Shown: positions 1-10,799, counted from the first letter of the stretch. The stretch: DNA of 64,000 bases from Mermis nigrescens (GCA_036768485.1 JAVLUZ010000191.1:2888953-2952952), one strand, 5' to 3'. Translations and numbers: made by a program. The notes: a model not told the origin generated them from the letters alone.

Positions 1-460
1 GGTGGTGTCTTCATCTGATTGATTTTGGCGGGGAAAATATTTCTTGGTACGGTTCACATGAACCGTTGCAACTTTTTCTTTACCGAGATCAATTTTTATA
101 TTTGGGTATTTAACTTCAATGATACGAAACGGTCCAAGGTATGTTTGGAGGAGTTTTTTGGGGATTCCTCTATTTATCGATTCATTCTCAAGTAATATCA
201 TGTCATTGATTTTATAGGTAGCGTTATGTATCCTACTATCATATGTCTTTTTATACCGATTCTGTGACTTTTCAATCTGTTCCTGAATTATTTTTAGGGC
301 TGTTGAGAAGTGACGTTTGACTTCCAAGTCATATGTTTCAGCGTCAATTAAGTATAAGGGGCGTTTGTATGTTAGGGCCATATCAATGGGAAAATTTGGG
401 TTCCGTCCATATACGAGTGTAAAGGGAGAATAGCCTGTGGTTTCGTTTTCGTGAATGTTG
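1..460 (-). pseudogene. pol: Integrase C-terminal region, frameshifted from the main pol frame
   Basis: Downstream of the main pol frame, translation in another frame continues the integrase. It reads through TTGYSPF and LVYGRNPNFP, which match the end of the catalytic core, to YLGPFRII, a GPY/F-like module of the integrase C-terminal domain. It is still open at the window edge. A one-base-type frameshift near 455-465 separates it from the catalytic core, so the long pol frame ends in about 20 unrelated residues. This is ordinary decay and a sign that the copy is dead. Confidence 0.75.
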
Positions 461-3274
461 GATCGCAAATACTGCGTATGGTAAATGCTCGTCCCAATCC
501 GGCTCATTCAGATCTATGTACATTCTTATCCGTGTCGTTAGTGTTTGATTAGCTCTTTCTACTTCTCCATTGGCTATCGGGTGATATGCGGTGGTGTGGA
601 TCTTCTTTGTCTTAAATAGTTGTGTAATTTCAGTCATTAATTCTGAGGTGAAATTGCTGCCTCTGTCTGATTGTAGGATTGCGGGAGCGCCATGTCGGCA
701 GATTATTTGAGTAATAAATAGCTTAGCTATTGTTTGTGCTGTAATATTTGGTGTGGCATAAGCTTCGATGTATTTCGTAAAATAATCTATAAATACTACT
801 ACGAATTTGTTTCCTGCTTCTGTCAGATTCAGGGGTCCGAGGCAGTCTACTGCAATTTGGTGAAATGGACCAACACAAGTAATTGGTTTGAGATTTGCCA
901 AGATTTTCCTCCGTATGGGTTTGTTTCGTTGACATTTATCGCATGTTTTACAGTATTTAAGTACGTCTTTGTGCATGTTTTCCCAAAAATACTTTTTTGT
1001 AATCAGACTAAGGGTTTTTCGAGTGCCAAAATGTCCAGCAAGCTCATCGTCATGGTAAGTGTAAATGATCAAATTCTTTAATTTCTCAGGAATGACAATT
1101 TTCTTTGTATTTTCGTCCGCCTTGTATAAAATGTCATTCTCAACAACATAACCTTTTTCTGGTTCAGCTTTCTCAAAATGTGATTTCAATGTATCATCTT
1201 GTTTCTGGAATTCAGTTATGTTTATCTTCGGATATTCTTCGATTTCCTCGTTATCTAGACCATCTATGTACGTGCCTTTTTGCTCACAAATTACAGTGTT
1301 GATTAATCTTTCTTGTGTATCGTATTCATCAATGTCAAAGCATTGATTTTCTTTAGCATTTGGCAATCGCGATAATGCATCAGCATTTTGGTTTTTGATT
1401 CCTTTTCTTGGTTCAACATTAATTCTTATTCCTGCTAAGGCGAGTCCCCATCGAGCGATTCTTGCTGAGGGATTTGGCTTTTCTAGGACGGATTTGACGG
1501 CAATATGGTCAGTTTCAACTTTAACTTCTTGTTGATACAAGTATGGGCGAAAATATTTTATGAATTCAACTACTGCTAACGTCTCTAATTCGGTAACTGG
1601 GTAGTTCTTTTCTGCCTTTTTTATTGTTCTACTAGCAAAAGCTATGGGGTGTTCTTCCTCATTTTCTTGGATTTGAGATAAAACTGCTCCTATTCCATTG
1701 TATGAGGCATCCGTTTGTAAAATAAATGGTTTTGTAAAATCAGGGTGTTTTAGGATTGGTGGTTTGATGAGTCTTTCTTTAAGTTCGTTGAATGCATTTT
1801 CTTGTTCTGGTCCCCATTGGAATGCATTTTGCTTTCTCAGTAATTTATTGAGGGGTTCAGCTATTTTGGAACAGTTTGCAATAAACTTCCTATAATAGGA
1901 TATTAATCCAAGGAAGGATTTAATGTCTTTGACATTTTTCGGTTTTGGCATGTTTTTGATTGCTTCTATTTTCTGATCGTCGGGTAAGATTCCTTTTTCT
2001 GAAATTTTATATCCTAGATAGTTAGTTTCCTCATGCGCAAATTTGCACTTTGAAAGGCGAAGTTTCATGTTGGCATCATTTAAGCGCTTCAAAATCTTTT
2101 CTAATCGTTCTGTTAGCTCTTCAATGTTTTTTCCGAAAATTAAAACGTCATCAAGATACACTAGGCAAATTTGCCACTGTAATCCTGATAATATTATGTC
2201 CATAAGACGGGCGAATGAGGCTGGGGCGTTGCATAATCCAAAAGGTAGATTATTAAATTCATAAAGCCCTACGGGCGACAAGAATGCTGTTTTTTCTTTG
2301 TCTTTTTCTTCTATGCCTATTGTATAGTAAGCGTTTGCTTGATCTAAAGTTGCAAAATATTTCATCCCTTTAAGTGTGTCAAGAATATCGTCGATTCTTG
2401 GTAATGGGTATACATTCTTTTTAGTTACTGTGTTGAGTCCTCGAAAATCAATGCACATTCTATGTTTTCCGTCTTTTTTCCTTACTAAGACTACATTTGT
2501 GGACCATGGTGAAGAACTAGGTCGGATTATACCTTTGTCTTCGAGTTTCCTTACTTCTTGCGTTATTATCTCTTTTTCCTTAGGAGATGTTCGGAAGGGG
2601 TACTTTCGAATTGGTGTGTTGTTTCCCGTGTCAATCGTGTGCCGTATTAAGTTGGTTCGTCCCGAATCCATTTCATCTCGGGCGTATAAATTCGGAAATT
2701 TAAGTAGTGCGTTGATGATTTTCTGCCGTTCTGTTTGATTGAGATTTGGTGATATATTTGCGTTTTCTTCAATCCATTTATCTGCTTCAATTTCGTTAAT
2801 TATGTTTGTATCAGTGTTGCAATCTTGATTATTTGTTTGTATGTAAATGGTTCCAAGATGGGTATTTTTGCGCAATTTAATATCATAGGATCGTGGATTC
2901 ATAACTTGGACAGGTATTAAGCCATCTTTTGTAGTACAAATGACGTTAGCAAATTGTAAATCACTTTCATATTGATATTCTTTAGGTGTAAATACTACAA
3001 CTTTATTTTCGGGATACAGAATAGGTGTTTTGGCATATATAATGCCAGTAGTTCGTGCGGGTACTAGTTCGTCGCGAGCTAGTATTACTGTACTTATGTT
3101 CTCAGGTGGGCTGTACTTCATGCCCTCGCATAGGATAGGTATTTGACGGAGACATATTGTGGATTTCTTCCAATTAAGTTGTATGTTTGGAAATCTTCCC
3201 AAAAAATTAGTTCCTAAAATCAATTCTGCAGAGCATTCTCTTTGTATGTAAACAGACGATTGTTTCATGTACAT
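383..3274 (-). CDS. pol: Pol: reverse transcriptase, RNase H, integrase (defective element 1)
   Basis: A 963-codon open frame. Residues 1-35 are the end of the protease (ILGTNFLGR, the usual C-terminal motif). The RT follows, with a TLDQANAYY block (first catalytic Asp), the NLPFGLCNAPASF block and the YLDD box at about residues 373-376. RNase H begins near FILQTDASYNG, with ELETLAVVEF and TDH motifs. The integrase has an HHCC zinc finger (HDDELAGH, then CKTCDKC) and a D,D(35)E core at about D810, D870 and E906, including the conserved HPIANGEVER. This is Ty3/Gypsy domain order, with RNase H before integrase. The frame is open, but frameshifts at both ends detach it from protease and from the integrase tail. 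In a live copy it would be cut from a Gag-Pol polyprotein in cytoplasmic particles. Confidence 0.9.
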   Translation of the reverse strand: MYMKQSSVYIQRECSAELILGTNFLGRFPNIQLNWKKSTICLRQIPILCEGMKYSPPENISTVILARDELVPARTTGIIYAKTPILYPENKVVVFTPKEYQYESDLQFANVICTTKDGLIPVQVMNPRSYDIKLRKNTHLGTIYIQTNNQDCNTDTNIINEIEADKWIEENANISPNLNQTERQKIINALLKFPNLYARDEMDSGRTNLIRHTIDTGNNTPIRKYPFRTSPKEKEIITQEVRKLEDKGIIRPSSSPWSTNVVLVRKKDGKHRMCIDFRGLNTVTKKNVYPLPRIDDILDTLKGMKYFATLDQANAYYTIGIEEKDKEKTAFLSPVGLYEFNNLPFGLCNAPASFARLMDIILSGLQWQICLVYLDDVLIFGKNIEELTERLEKILKRLNDANMKLRLSKCKFAHEETNYLGYKISEKGILPDDQKIEAIKNMPKPKNVKDIKSFLGLISYYRKFIANCSKIAEPLNKLLRKQNAFQWGPEQENAFNELKERLIKPPILKHPDFTKPFILQTDASYNGIGAVLSQIQENEEEHPIAFASRTIKKAEKNYPVTELETLAVVEFIKYFRPYLYQQEVKVETDHIAVKSVLEKPNPSARIARWGLALAGIRINVEPRKGIKNQNADALSRLPNAKENQCFDIDEYDTQERLINTVICEQKGTYIDGLDNEEIEEYPKINITEFQKQDDTLKSHFEKAEPEKGYVVENDILYKADENTKKIVIPEKLKNLIIYTYHDDELAGHFGTRKTLSLITKKYFWENMHKDVLKYCKTCDKCQRNKPIRRKILANLKPITCVGPFHQIAVDCLGPLNLTEAGNKFVVVFIDYFTKYIEAYATPNITAQTIAKLFITQIICRHGAPAILQSDRGSNFTSELMTEITQLFKTKKIHTTAYHPIANGEVERANQTLTTRIRMYIDLNEPDWDEHLPYAVFAIQHSRKRNHRLFSLYTRIWTEPKFSH

Positions 3275-3551
3275 CAGCTACTTTTATGCTAATTAGGGTA
3301 GAACCTATGACAGGTATTATTTGTCTATTTGCTGCTACAGGCTGAATATTTGTTGAGTATATTCTCAAATTCGGGATCGTATCACCAACTTTTTCGTCTA
3401 AGAGAGAAAATACTGCTCCTGTATCTATCAGTGCTCGTACCTTTACACAGTTATTTATTATTGCTTCAATATGTGGAGTTCGCGTGATTTTGCTATTAAT
3501 AGCCGTTATTTGCACAGTTGATTCATGGCGTTCTGAGGGGTTTTTGCCCAA
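3207..3551 (-). pseudogene. pro: Retroviral-type aspartic protease, N-terminal part
   Basis: A frame of about 114 codons with the active-site motif LIDTGAVFSLL (catalytic Asp at about residue 43). It continues to about nt 3265, where the frame is lost; the missing end (ELILGTNFL) lies in the pol frame, so a frameshift splits the enzyme. The frame begins right after a TAA and overlaps the last 15 codons of the env-like frame in the -1 frame. No ATG precedes it, so it was probably translated by frameshifting or as part of a larger polyprotein. I see no clean canonical slippery heptamer at the overlap, only an A-rich run. Confidence 0.8.
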
Positions 3552-5388
3552 GTTACTTTATTTACTTTTCGATATTTTCGTTCTTTTTGCTTTCCATTTT
3601 TTATTTTCAATATCCTCCAGAGTGCATTTCCTAATGTTTCATTGGTTGGTCTGGTTGAGGGTAGAAAAGTGGTGCTTGTTTTCTTTTTCCGATTTAAAAT
3701 ATATAAATATGCGAAATATCCGATAATTAAAGCCGCAAGAATTATCAATAAGAGATTTATCAATAATTGAATTGGTCCTTTTAGCAGCGTTCCGAAGTTA
3801 GAAGTAAAACTAGATTGAGTTCCTTCAATGACATTCTCTATTGCGGTTCCTGCACCTATTAGAGCGTTTTTAACGCCAGTCCCTGCTCCAGACAAAGCTT
3901 CATATATAGTATCTGGCTGTAATGACATCATAGAAGTATACTGTATCAAACGATGCATTGCTTTCTGTAAAAGTTCAGTTTTATATAAATAATTTCGAAA
4001 AAGTCCGAAAGTAGGTTGACCCACAGCTAATCGGTCGTGAAAAACTGAGGGGGTATTGAATTGAAACAGAGTATTATTATCTTCCCAACTTAATTCTAGA
4101 GGAATTTCAGAAACATGTGTTATTCCAGAGCTTGTGATCCATTTGTCCTTATATCTAAAAATTTCTATTTTCTTGTGCAAACAATTTACTGTTTCGGAAA
4201 AATGGACTAAATCTATGCTCCCTGGAAGCGAAAACCATAATTTTCCATCATATTCGACCGGCATGTACTTATAACATGTGCCATTTACTTTATGTTCCGC
4301 ATAAATTCTAGTTACATTTACTTTTCTGCAGCTCCATACCGTTAAAATTTCTCCGGTGAATTCGGCAATAATGTCGGTCCTACGGAAAAATGCACGCGCT
4401 CCTACTGTAGGATCTAGATATAAAAGCTGCCAAATGACATCGATGTGACGCTGTAATTGCTTACACAGTTCTAGCCAAATTCTACGGAAAGCACTGACTT
4501 CACCCTGTAAAATTCTATACTCCAAATAATTTAGCTTTAGAATTTACTGGATCATGAAAGATAGTCCTATTTAATTTAGCCGATTCTTGTAGAACTTGCT
4601 TAGATGTAAAAGCGTGAATCCTTACTAATATACCTTGCTCGGTGCTAAATGCTTGTTCGATAGTGCTGCATTTTGCAAATCGGTTGCGGATGACAAACGC
4701 AGATTGCAATGCATCTACAATTACGTAAGGTAGACTTATTAGTGCTGAGTAAGTTCCTTTTAGTACATAAGGGCACACTTCTCTAAATATCTCACCATCC
4801 CAAACGACAGTACTTTCTGCCATTTTACAGTTTCCATATATAGGTCTACAGCTACTTAAATCACCTAAATCCGACATAAGCGTATCACCGTCCCAACTTG
4901 CTACTGTTCCTTCTTCAATTATGAAGTTAGAAACTGATGAACACACTTGTTTACAGCACCAGCTAAATTGTACGCTTAGCCGAAAATTCGTTGACCAAAA
5001 GCCATGTTCGTCTTTTTCTAATCTATCGACTCATATATTATTTCCTACTGTACGAATCCTTACATACATCATGCAGAATAGGGAACGTATGTGATTCATC
5101 GGAAATCATCCCTTTAGATCCGAAAAATCCAGTAAAAGTGCAAACAGAGCGAGTTAGAATCATACATTTTATGACCTTAGTGTTTTTAGGGGTAAAACGT
5201 GGGACATAAATTGTAACATTTTGCTTTTTCGGTTGTACCAAAAGATCATCCGGTAAAGAGCATTGAACAGTACGTGGGAGGCTTACTGGATGTCCACTCC
5301 TACTAGTACCACAAATCTGAAATTCAGTTTTGCATTTTAAAGGCAATACGCAAAACATATATATGATTAAATATAAATGCTGTGCCAT
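3506..5388 (-). pseudogene. env: Env-like membrane glycoprotein, broken by two frameshifts, located between gag and pol
   Basis: Three consecutive minus-strand segments (5388-5038, about 5010-4515, 4525-3506) read as one envelope-type glycoprotein. It starts at an ATG at 5388 followed by a hydrophobic signal peptide (MAQHLYLIIYMFCVLPLKC). The middle is Cys-rich, with N-glycosylation sequons such as NVT and NRT. Near the end is a Gly/Ala-rich amphipathic stretch, then a transmembrane segment of about 25 residues (about nt 3760-3685) and a basic cytoplasmic tail. The juxtamembrane layout recalls class III (gB-like) fusion proteins such as chuvirus glycoproteins found in some insect retroelements; this is an impression, not an alignment. 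No furin-type site was established. Frameshifts near 5038 and 4520 disrupt it. The 3' end overlaps the protease frame. Confidence 0.6.
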
Positions 5389-6297
5389 TAAGATTGAGTA
5401 TAAACGTTGGATAAATGAAATCAAATTCAAACGTTGCATCACTGAGAGTAAATAAGAACTTTGCATTGAGATTAAATATGAATATGGCAGCACTGAGATT
5501 ATATACTGATAATATCGCTTAATCAATGATGAATGGAAGTCATAAATCACTTTAATCACGCTGCTCCGTTTACTTTTCGCCGTTTCACTTACATCGTCTT
5601 CACACTTTTTCGTCGTCGGAACTTTCTGTAAAAATTCTTTGTAATATGCTTTTTCAAAAATACCTCCTGGGAATAACATTGCCCACTTTATTTGTTTACG
5701 ATTTTTAATTGTACTGAAAAGCATTCTAGTGTCTTTATCAACTTGCTTTTTGTTGTTTTTGACAAATTCTCCACAACATTGGAAAGAGATGACGTCAGCT
5801 CTTAAGCTTTCCTTATCTTTCTTTTCATAATTTTCCAAAAATAATGATAAATTCAGTATCGCGTAAGACACTAACAAATCGATCATGCACAATAATTCTG
5901 GATAGATCAACGTCTTTAATTTACGAGTTTCTCTTGAAAAACTTATAAATGTAAGTAAATAATAGCGTGAAATCAGTAAAATTTCATGTGACACTATTGC
6001 ATGCATGCAAATGCACAAAAATTCAAATAATAAAGAATGAATCGTGGTTAATTTGAGACATTTAAGTTTCAATGTTTTACAATACGCTTGAATTTGAAGG
6101 AAATATCTCAAAGAGATTAGTATATATAGTTTGTAAGAAAGATATATCCAACAGATATAAAGATTTGTGAACGTTATTATTAAATAATTTTTGGTTAAAA
6201 ATGAAAGCTTATAGATATTGATTTTTAATGAATTTTCTGGGTTATTTACAAAAAAATTTGCTATTAGAATAAATATTTTAAATAAAAATATTAGAAA
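5389..6297 (-). other. AT-rich open stretch between gag and env, possible intron
   Basis: No stop codon interrupts the gag-tail frame across these ~900 bases although they are very AT-rich. At 6297 there is a good 5' splice site in minus orientation (GGGAG|GTGAGC), and a candidate acceptor (TTTCAG) lies near 5325, just inside env. The encoded sequence is mostly hydrophobic and repetitive at its start, but has a more protein-like charged part at about nt 5850-5550. It may be an intron that makes the env message, or a linker coding region. The acceptor near 5325 would skip the env signal peptide, which argues against that exact pair. Confidence 0.4.
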
Positions 6298-8708
6298 TTG
6301 CTCACCTCCCTGCGGCTCGCAGTCCCAACGGCTTGTTCCACTTGTGCAGGGCTTTTTCCCACCATCCAAATCATCCTTGCCGTTTGTCGACGCTTCATCA
6401 TTGGCGCGACAACACTTTATTCCTTGTGGTCGAGAACGCAACCAGGGCGACGCTGAACGTGAATGATCTTTGCTGTGTATGGGGCAAAACACGCACGTGC
6501 ACGGTGATTCAACCATTTGTGTGAGTGAAGGCCGGGTGCTGTTGGCCGAAAAACGGTTTTGCCCTGGAATATTAGCATTGGGGGAACTTAAGTTGTTCTG
6601 TTCAGCTTCAATATACTCATTTATATTAAATTTTTTAATGCTTAAAGGAAAAGACAACTGGATGCGGTAATCAGGACTTTTATTTCCAAAATCTGCCCAA
6701 TTTTCATAATATTTGTAAACGTAATATTGCGGGGGGGGGTCAACTTCGTTTTCTTGCTTGATTTCTGACGGGACCCATTGATCCCTTTCCCGGGGTAAAA
6801 TGACGCATGGCGGACTAGCAGCCGAGCTGACTTCTTCCAAAGTATCGTTGTCCGGTTGTATTTGAAGCGAGTCGGGCATCGCTTTTTCTCCGCGCCAGCC
6901 GGACAGCGGTCCGAAACTTCCGGGTGTGAAACCGTCGCATTTCATCTTGAACATTGGGTCAATTTCGATCTCTGGAGAGGGGGGCAAAAATATAGTATTT
7001 ACGTGCCTTTCTTCACATATTCTAGGGAGGAGTGCTTCGTCATCAATATCCGAAAAAGGGAAAACTTCACAGTTGAATTCAGGGTTGTTCCCCTTTTCAA
7101 AATCATTATTGTTTGAATTTATTTGCCTATTACCGGGGCTTGCTTGAAAACGCACAATTTTCTTTTCAGTATTTGGAGCATTTGAAATTGTATTTCGTGC
7201 GGGGGAAAGACTCCTATTTCTCCTGTCAGCAAAATCATATGTATTATTACTTGGTTTATTAAAAGTTCTGACATTCCTATTTATTTGTCAAGTGTTTTCA
7301 TTATAATTATTATTTCTATAATTATTTTGTTCATTATTACTTCTTGATGCACCGTAACAATTGTCTAAAGTACTTTCTTGATAATGTCTTGCATTACCTA
7401 ATCCCGAACAACAATTTTGGGCATAATGCCCTGGACGGCGACAAACATGGCAGACTCCGGAACCATAGCGACAATCGCTGGTGGCGTGGTTGCTTTGGTC
7501 ACATGTCTGACACGAGCGTCAATTTTCTAACACCTCTGATACCATCGACTTCAATTCCTTGAGTTTGTTATTCATTTTCCTGTCAGAATTGAGTAATACA
7601 GATAGATTATAAGGCATATTATCTAAACTAGCGGGACTGGGGTATTCTTGAATCGTCTCCCTAAATATTTGTTGCTCAGCAAAAGTTGCCCTTTTTACTA
7701 CCTCAGCAAGATTAGCAAAATCCTGATATTTTACAGCCTCATAAATTTTTGGCAAAAGTCCGCAAATAAAAATAGGTTTAATTATAGCTTCTTGGTTTTT
7801 GCATTTATCTGTGGATAAGCTGAACGAGCCATTCTTTTCAAACATTCCAAAAACTCTAAAACGGTTTCATTTCTCTTTTGTTTTGCGTCATAAATTAATT
7901 GTTGGAATACGTCAGAATCCTCACCCTCCAGGTACATAATACGCATGTGGTCAATTAAATTGTCAAAACTTGTTTCTCGTAAACCCTTTTGGGCGCTGGT
8001 CAGGGTTGCAAGGGCAGGTCCAGATAGACTATTTTCCAAAAGAGCCGTTTTGTATTCAGACAACATATTTGCACTCCCTTGCAAAGTCATATATTTTTTG
8101 AATTTTTCATACCATTCTTCAAATGATTCTCCGAAAGTGCCCGAAAATGGTTTAGGAGGGCAACTGCTTATCATAGTTCCTAACTGCAAAAGTGAGCTTG
8201 AAGTATCATTTCCATGTATAGAATCCTTAATTTCCTGGAGTCCCTGGATAAGAGGCTCTCCAAAACCCTCAAATGCTCATCTTAATGTTAACTCTAACTC
8301 TTCTGGATCCTTTGCCATTTTACGCGTAACAATTTTTTGAGATTTATATGGCAAAAATTGTTTAAAACGATCCACAATATCTTGATTAAAAACAGGCTGA
8401 TCTGACTCAGTACGTACTTGTGTCTTATCTAGGATGTTCGTTGAGGGGCTACTATCCGTGTACTGGAGCAAAGATCCTTTCGGAGTGCTACACTTTTGAA
8501 ACTGTCTTGGTGTAAACAAATTCGAGCAAAAAATAGAGTCAAGCAGTCTTTGCTGCGCGTTTAGACTTTCCTCAATATTCCCAAAGTGCTCTTGAGAAAA
8601 CGTATTTCCTTCAGATTTTTCACTACTAGTTTCGTCTTTTTCCTCAGTATCTGAACTATCCTTCTTTGAATTATCAATTTTGTTTATTTTTGAAAAAGAA
8701 AAATTCAA
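6298..8708 (-). pseudogene. gag: Gag polyprotein with two CCHC zinc knuckles, interrupted
   Basis: The N-terminal part starts at an ATG at 8708 and runs to a TGA near 8278, probably a decayed Arg codon. The frame resumes to about 7782 with a retrotransposon Gag core (FEEWYEKFKKYM, then LIYDAKQKRNETVLEFL). It shifts frame near 7800 and continues to 7519 and beyond a stop into two perfect CX2CX4HX4C knuckles (CQTCDQSNHATSDC and CHVCRRPGHYAQNC, about 7513-7425). After another TGA near 7290 an acidic, Pro/Ser-rich tail of about 290 residues runs to 6298. The long tail after the knuckles is unusual for Ty3/Gypsy Gag. In a live copy it would build the particle and bind genomic RNA. Confidence 0.75.
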
Positions 8709-8853
8709 CCTCTTATTTCAATTAGTCGGATGTTTTTCACTATTCCCGTTTTGCTTTTAAACGAGACTCGTTGCTGAGCAAACGTTGGCCACCGTTGGAC
8801 AGCAAACAAGGATCTCATGTGGAAATTACGAAAAATTTGCTAAATTTCTAATT

Positions 8854-9105
8854 GACTTATCGTAGCTTCACAAACTTTTGTTGTCTAATCTACGCCCAGT
8901 CAATTACTTTTATTTTTTCCACTGGCTTATTGTAGCTTCACGGTAAAATTTGTCTAATCTATGCCTAACACAGAATATACTATTGGCTTATCGTAGCTTC
9001 ACGTACCTACCATCTTATCTACGCCTAGCACAAAGTATTCCTTATTGGCTTATCGCAGCTTCACATTTGTTGAACGTCCTATCTACGCCTAGCCTAATAA
9101 GCTTA
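8854..9105. repeat. Four-unit tandem array upstream of gag
   Basis: Four imperfect units start at about 8854, 8924, 8985 and 9047 (periods 70, 61 and 62). Each unit has a conserved block GGCTTATCGTAGCTTCAC, a variable spacer, and a second block TCTAATCTACGCCTAGCAC. CGTAG and CTACG in the two blocks are complementary, so each unit could form a small hairpin. The array lies 5' of gag in the element's own orientation, where leader or LTR regulatory sequence is expected. Confidence 0.85.
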
Positions 9106-9599
9106 GTGTTAAATTATTCTTAACACCAAAATCAATATTTTGTTCAATCAATTTTTTTCTGCTGTTGACTAGCAGGAAAATTCAAACTACATAATTTTCA
9201 AAGCAGATGTTAGTGAACAGGAACAAATTGTAATAATTATCGGAAACTTTTTAAGAAAATTTGAGAAAATTCAAGTTTTGATCAAGGGTATATTAAAATC
9301 ATTCATATGGCATCAGCATGACATCCTCCTTCTTTAAGGCAAATGTCCTCATTTGTGCTGTAGTCCATTGTGATCTTGATCAATTCTTGTCTGATGCATT
9401 GTCTGGTGTACATCCATACAAGTATCTGAAGGCTCTGGGTACAAGACCTTGTAACAATAGGCATCAAGTGTGGTAATTTGAATCAATAAGTCATTCATGG
9501 TAAAATCGACCATGTCTAATGTATCCTGACATAAATTAATACTTTAATCAATGTCTTTGACTATTACTAAATGAACTGTTGGATCACATCTGCTTCATA
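9106..9599. other. Intergenic, no gene recognised
   Basis: AT-rich sequence between the repeat array and the integrase relic. It may contain the rest of the 5' LTR of element 1, but with no second LTR in the window its limits cannot be drawn. No ORF or RNA gene is supported here. Confidence 0.5.
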
Positions 9600-10790
9600 A
9601 ATTATATGCATGTTGCCATTCCTCTTTTACAGCATTTTTCTCTTCTGATTGTTCCCCTATTTGCTCGGAAGCCATTGGTATCACAGTTTTTTCAAGAATG
9701 GCTTTTGTTTGATTTACATGCATTGTTTCTCTGATTGTAATCATTATTTAATAACTGTATGACAATGTTTGGATACCTTATTTCTATGATTTTATAAGGA
9801 CCTTCATATGTAGGCATTAATTTTGTTGCTAGTCCACCCTAAACAATTTGTGATTCTCTGAGTACAAGTCCACTAATTTATTAATTGAGATCAGCAGATT
9901 TTTTATTATATTGTCTCTGGTATTTTATCTGCATTTCCTCTATCTTTTTCTGCACTATTACTAGAGGCTATAAAAAATGTTGCTTAACCTCATAGTTATA
10001 TGAGTCTGTATCCTTTTACATTATTAGAACATGATTTAATAGGACATCTACAGGTAATGTTAGTAGTCTACCATGTTTGTTAAAAACACAGCATACAGTA
10101 AATGTTCATCCTAATCATTCTGATTTTTGCTGACAAAAATTCTTATTTGTATTATCAGTGTTTGATTTGCACATTCTACTTCACCATTTGCTATTGGGTG
10201 GTAGGCATACGTGGGCAGCAAGAAAATTCTGGGGGATGCAAGATTTTTTTGAAGGTCAAAAAATGGCCTTAAAAATGGTGGTATGGCGATAAAAACACAA
10301 TTTTTTGACGTTTCTCATCAAGCACTATCCATTGGCATCAAAAAATTGCTAAAAAAACAAAAAAAATTTCAAAAATTGAATTCTGGGGGTATTTTGATTT
10401 CTGTTGGGGGGTATTTTGGTTTCTGGGGGGTGCATACCCCTTAAACCCCCACGCCCAGTTGTGGTGGTAGGCTGTTGTGTGCACTTTCATAAAACCCATA
10501 ATCTTGGTTATTTCTATCATTAAATTTGATGTAAAGTTGGTACCCCTATCCAACTGCAAAATTTGGGGTGCTCCATGAGGATAAATGATTTTCGTCATAA
10601 ATAGCTTTGCTATTGTATGTGCAGTGATGTTTGGTATTGCAAAAGCTTCAATATATTTTACAAAATAATTGATGAACACGACCACAAGCCAATTTATGTT
10701 TTTAGTCTGTGGCATTGGACCAACACAGTCAACACCAACTCTATCCAACACTAACACAGCCAAAGCAAGTGGTTCAATCAAAACCTAAGG
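9600..10790 (-). pseudogene. Degenerate Ty3/Gypsy integrase relic, split by a MITE
   Basis: Minus-strand translation from about 10781 gives an integrase core: VDCVGP (first Asp), a block ending NITAHTIAKLF, and LDRGTNFTSNLM (second Asp). It breaks at TTAYHH, where a hAT-like MITE (10206-10463) is inserted. On the far side the core resumes with AYHPIANGEVECANQT (the catalytic Glu) before decaying into stops. It is related to element 1's integrase but clearly diverged, so it is an older insertion of a similar family. Upstream pol and gag are not recognisable. Confidence 0.8.
10206..10463. mobile_element. hAT-like MITE family A, copy 1
   Basis: A 258-bp non-coding element starting CATACGTGGGCAGCA and ending CGCCCAGTTGTG, flanked by a perfect 8-bp duplication GTGGTAGG (10198-10205 and 10464-10471). 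It is inserted in the integrase relic. The short imperfect inverted ends and 8-bp duplication fit hAT. The right third has runs of 5-6 G separated by T-rich spacers. Confidence 0.88.
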
Positions 10791-10799
10791 CAAATCAGA

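Larger units (their letters stand above)
1..9105 (-). mobile_element. Env-bearing Ty3/Gypsy (errantivirus-like) provirus, defective, truncated at left edge
   Basis: On the minus strand the order is gag (8708 to about 6298), env-like ORFs (5388 to 3506), protease (3551 to 3207) and RT-RNase H-integrase (3274 to the window start). The 3' LTR lies outside the window, so LTR identity and age cannot be judged. The copy is inactive: an in-frame TGA in gag near 8278, a gag frameshift near 7800, a TGA near 7290, env frameshifts near 5038 and 4520, a protease frameshift near 3265 and an integrase frameshift near 455. Placing env between gag and pol departs from the gag-pol-env order of known errantiviruses. 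A tandem array at 8854-9105 lies where a 5' LTR or leader would be. The right boundary is approximate. Confidence 0.8.

Noticed and set aside
1..8708. Two separate elements, one supplying gag-env and the other pro-pol
   Set aside because: The env and protease frames overlap tightly with no LTR or junction debris between them, so one element is simpler. It remains possible and is listed as a refutation test.
9106..9300. 5' LTR of element 1
   Set aside because: Without the 3' LTR in the window neither end can be verified; no convincing primer site was seen next to gag.
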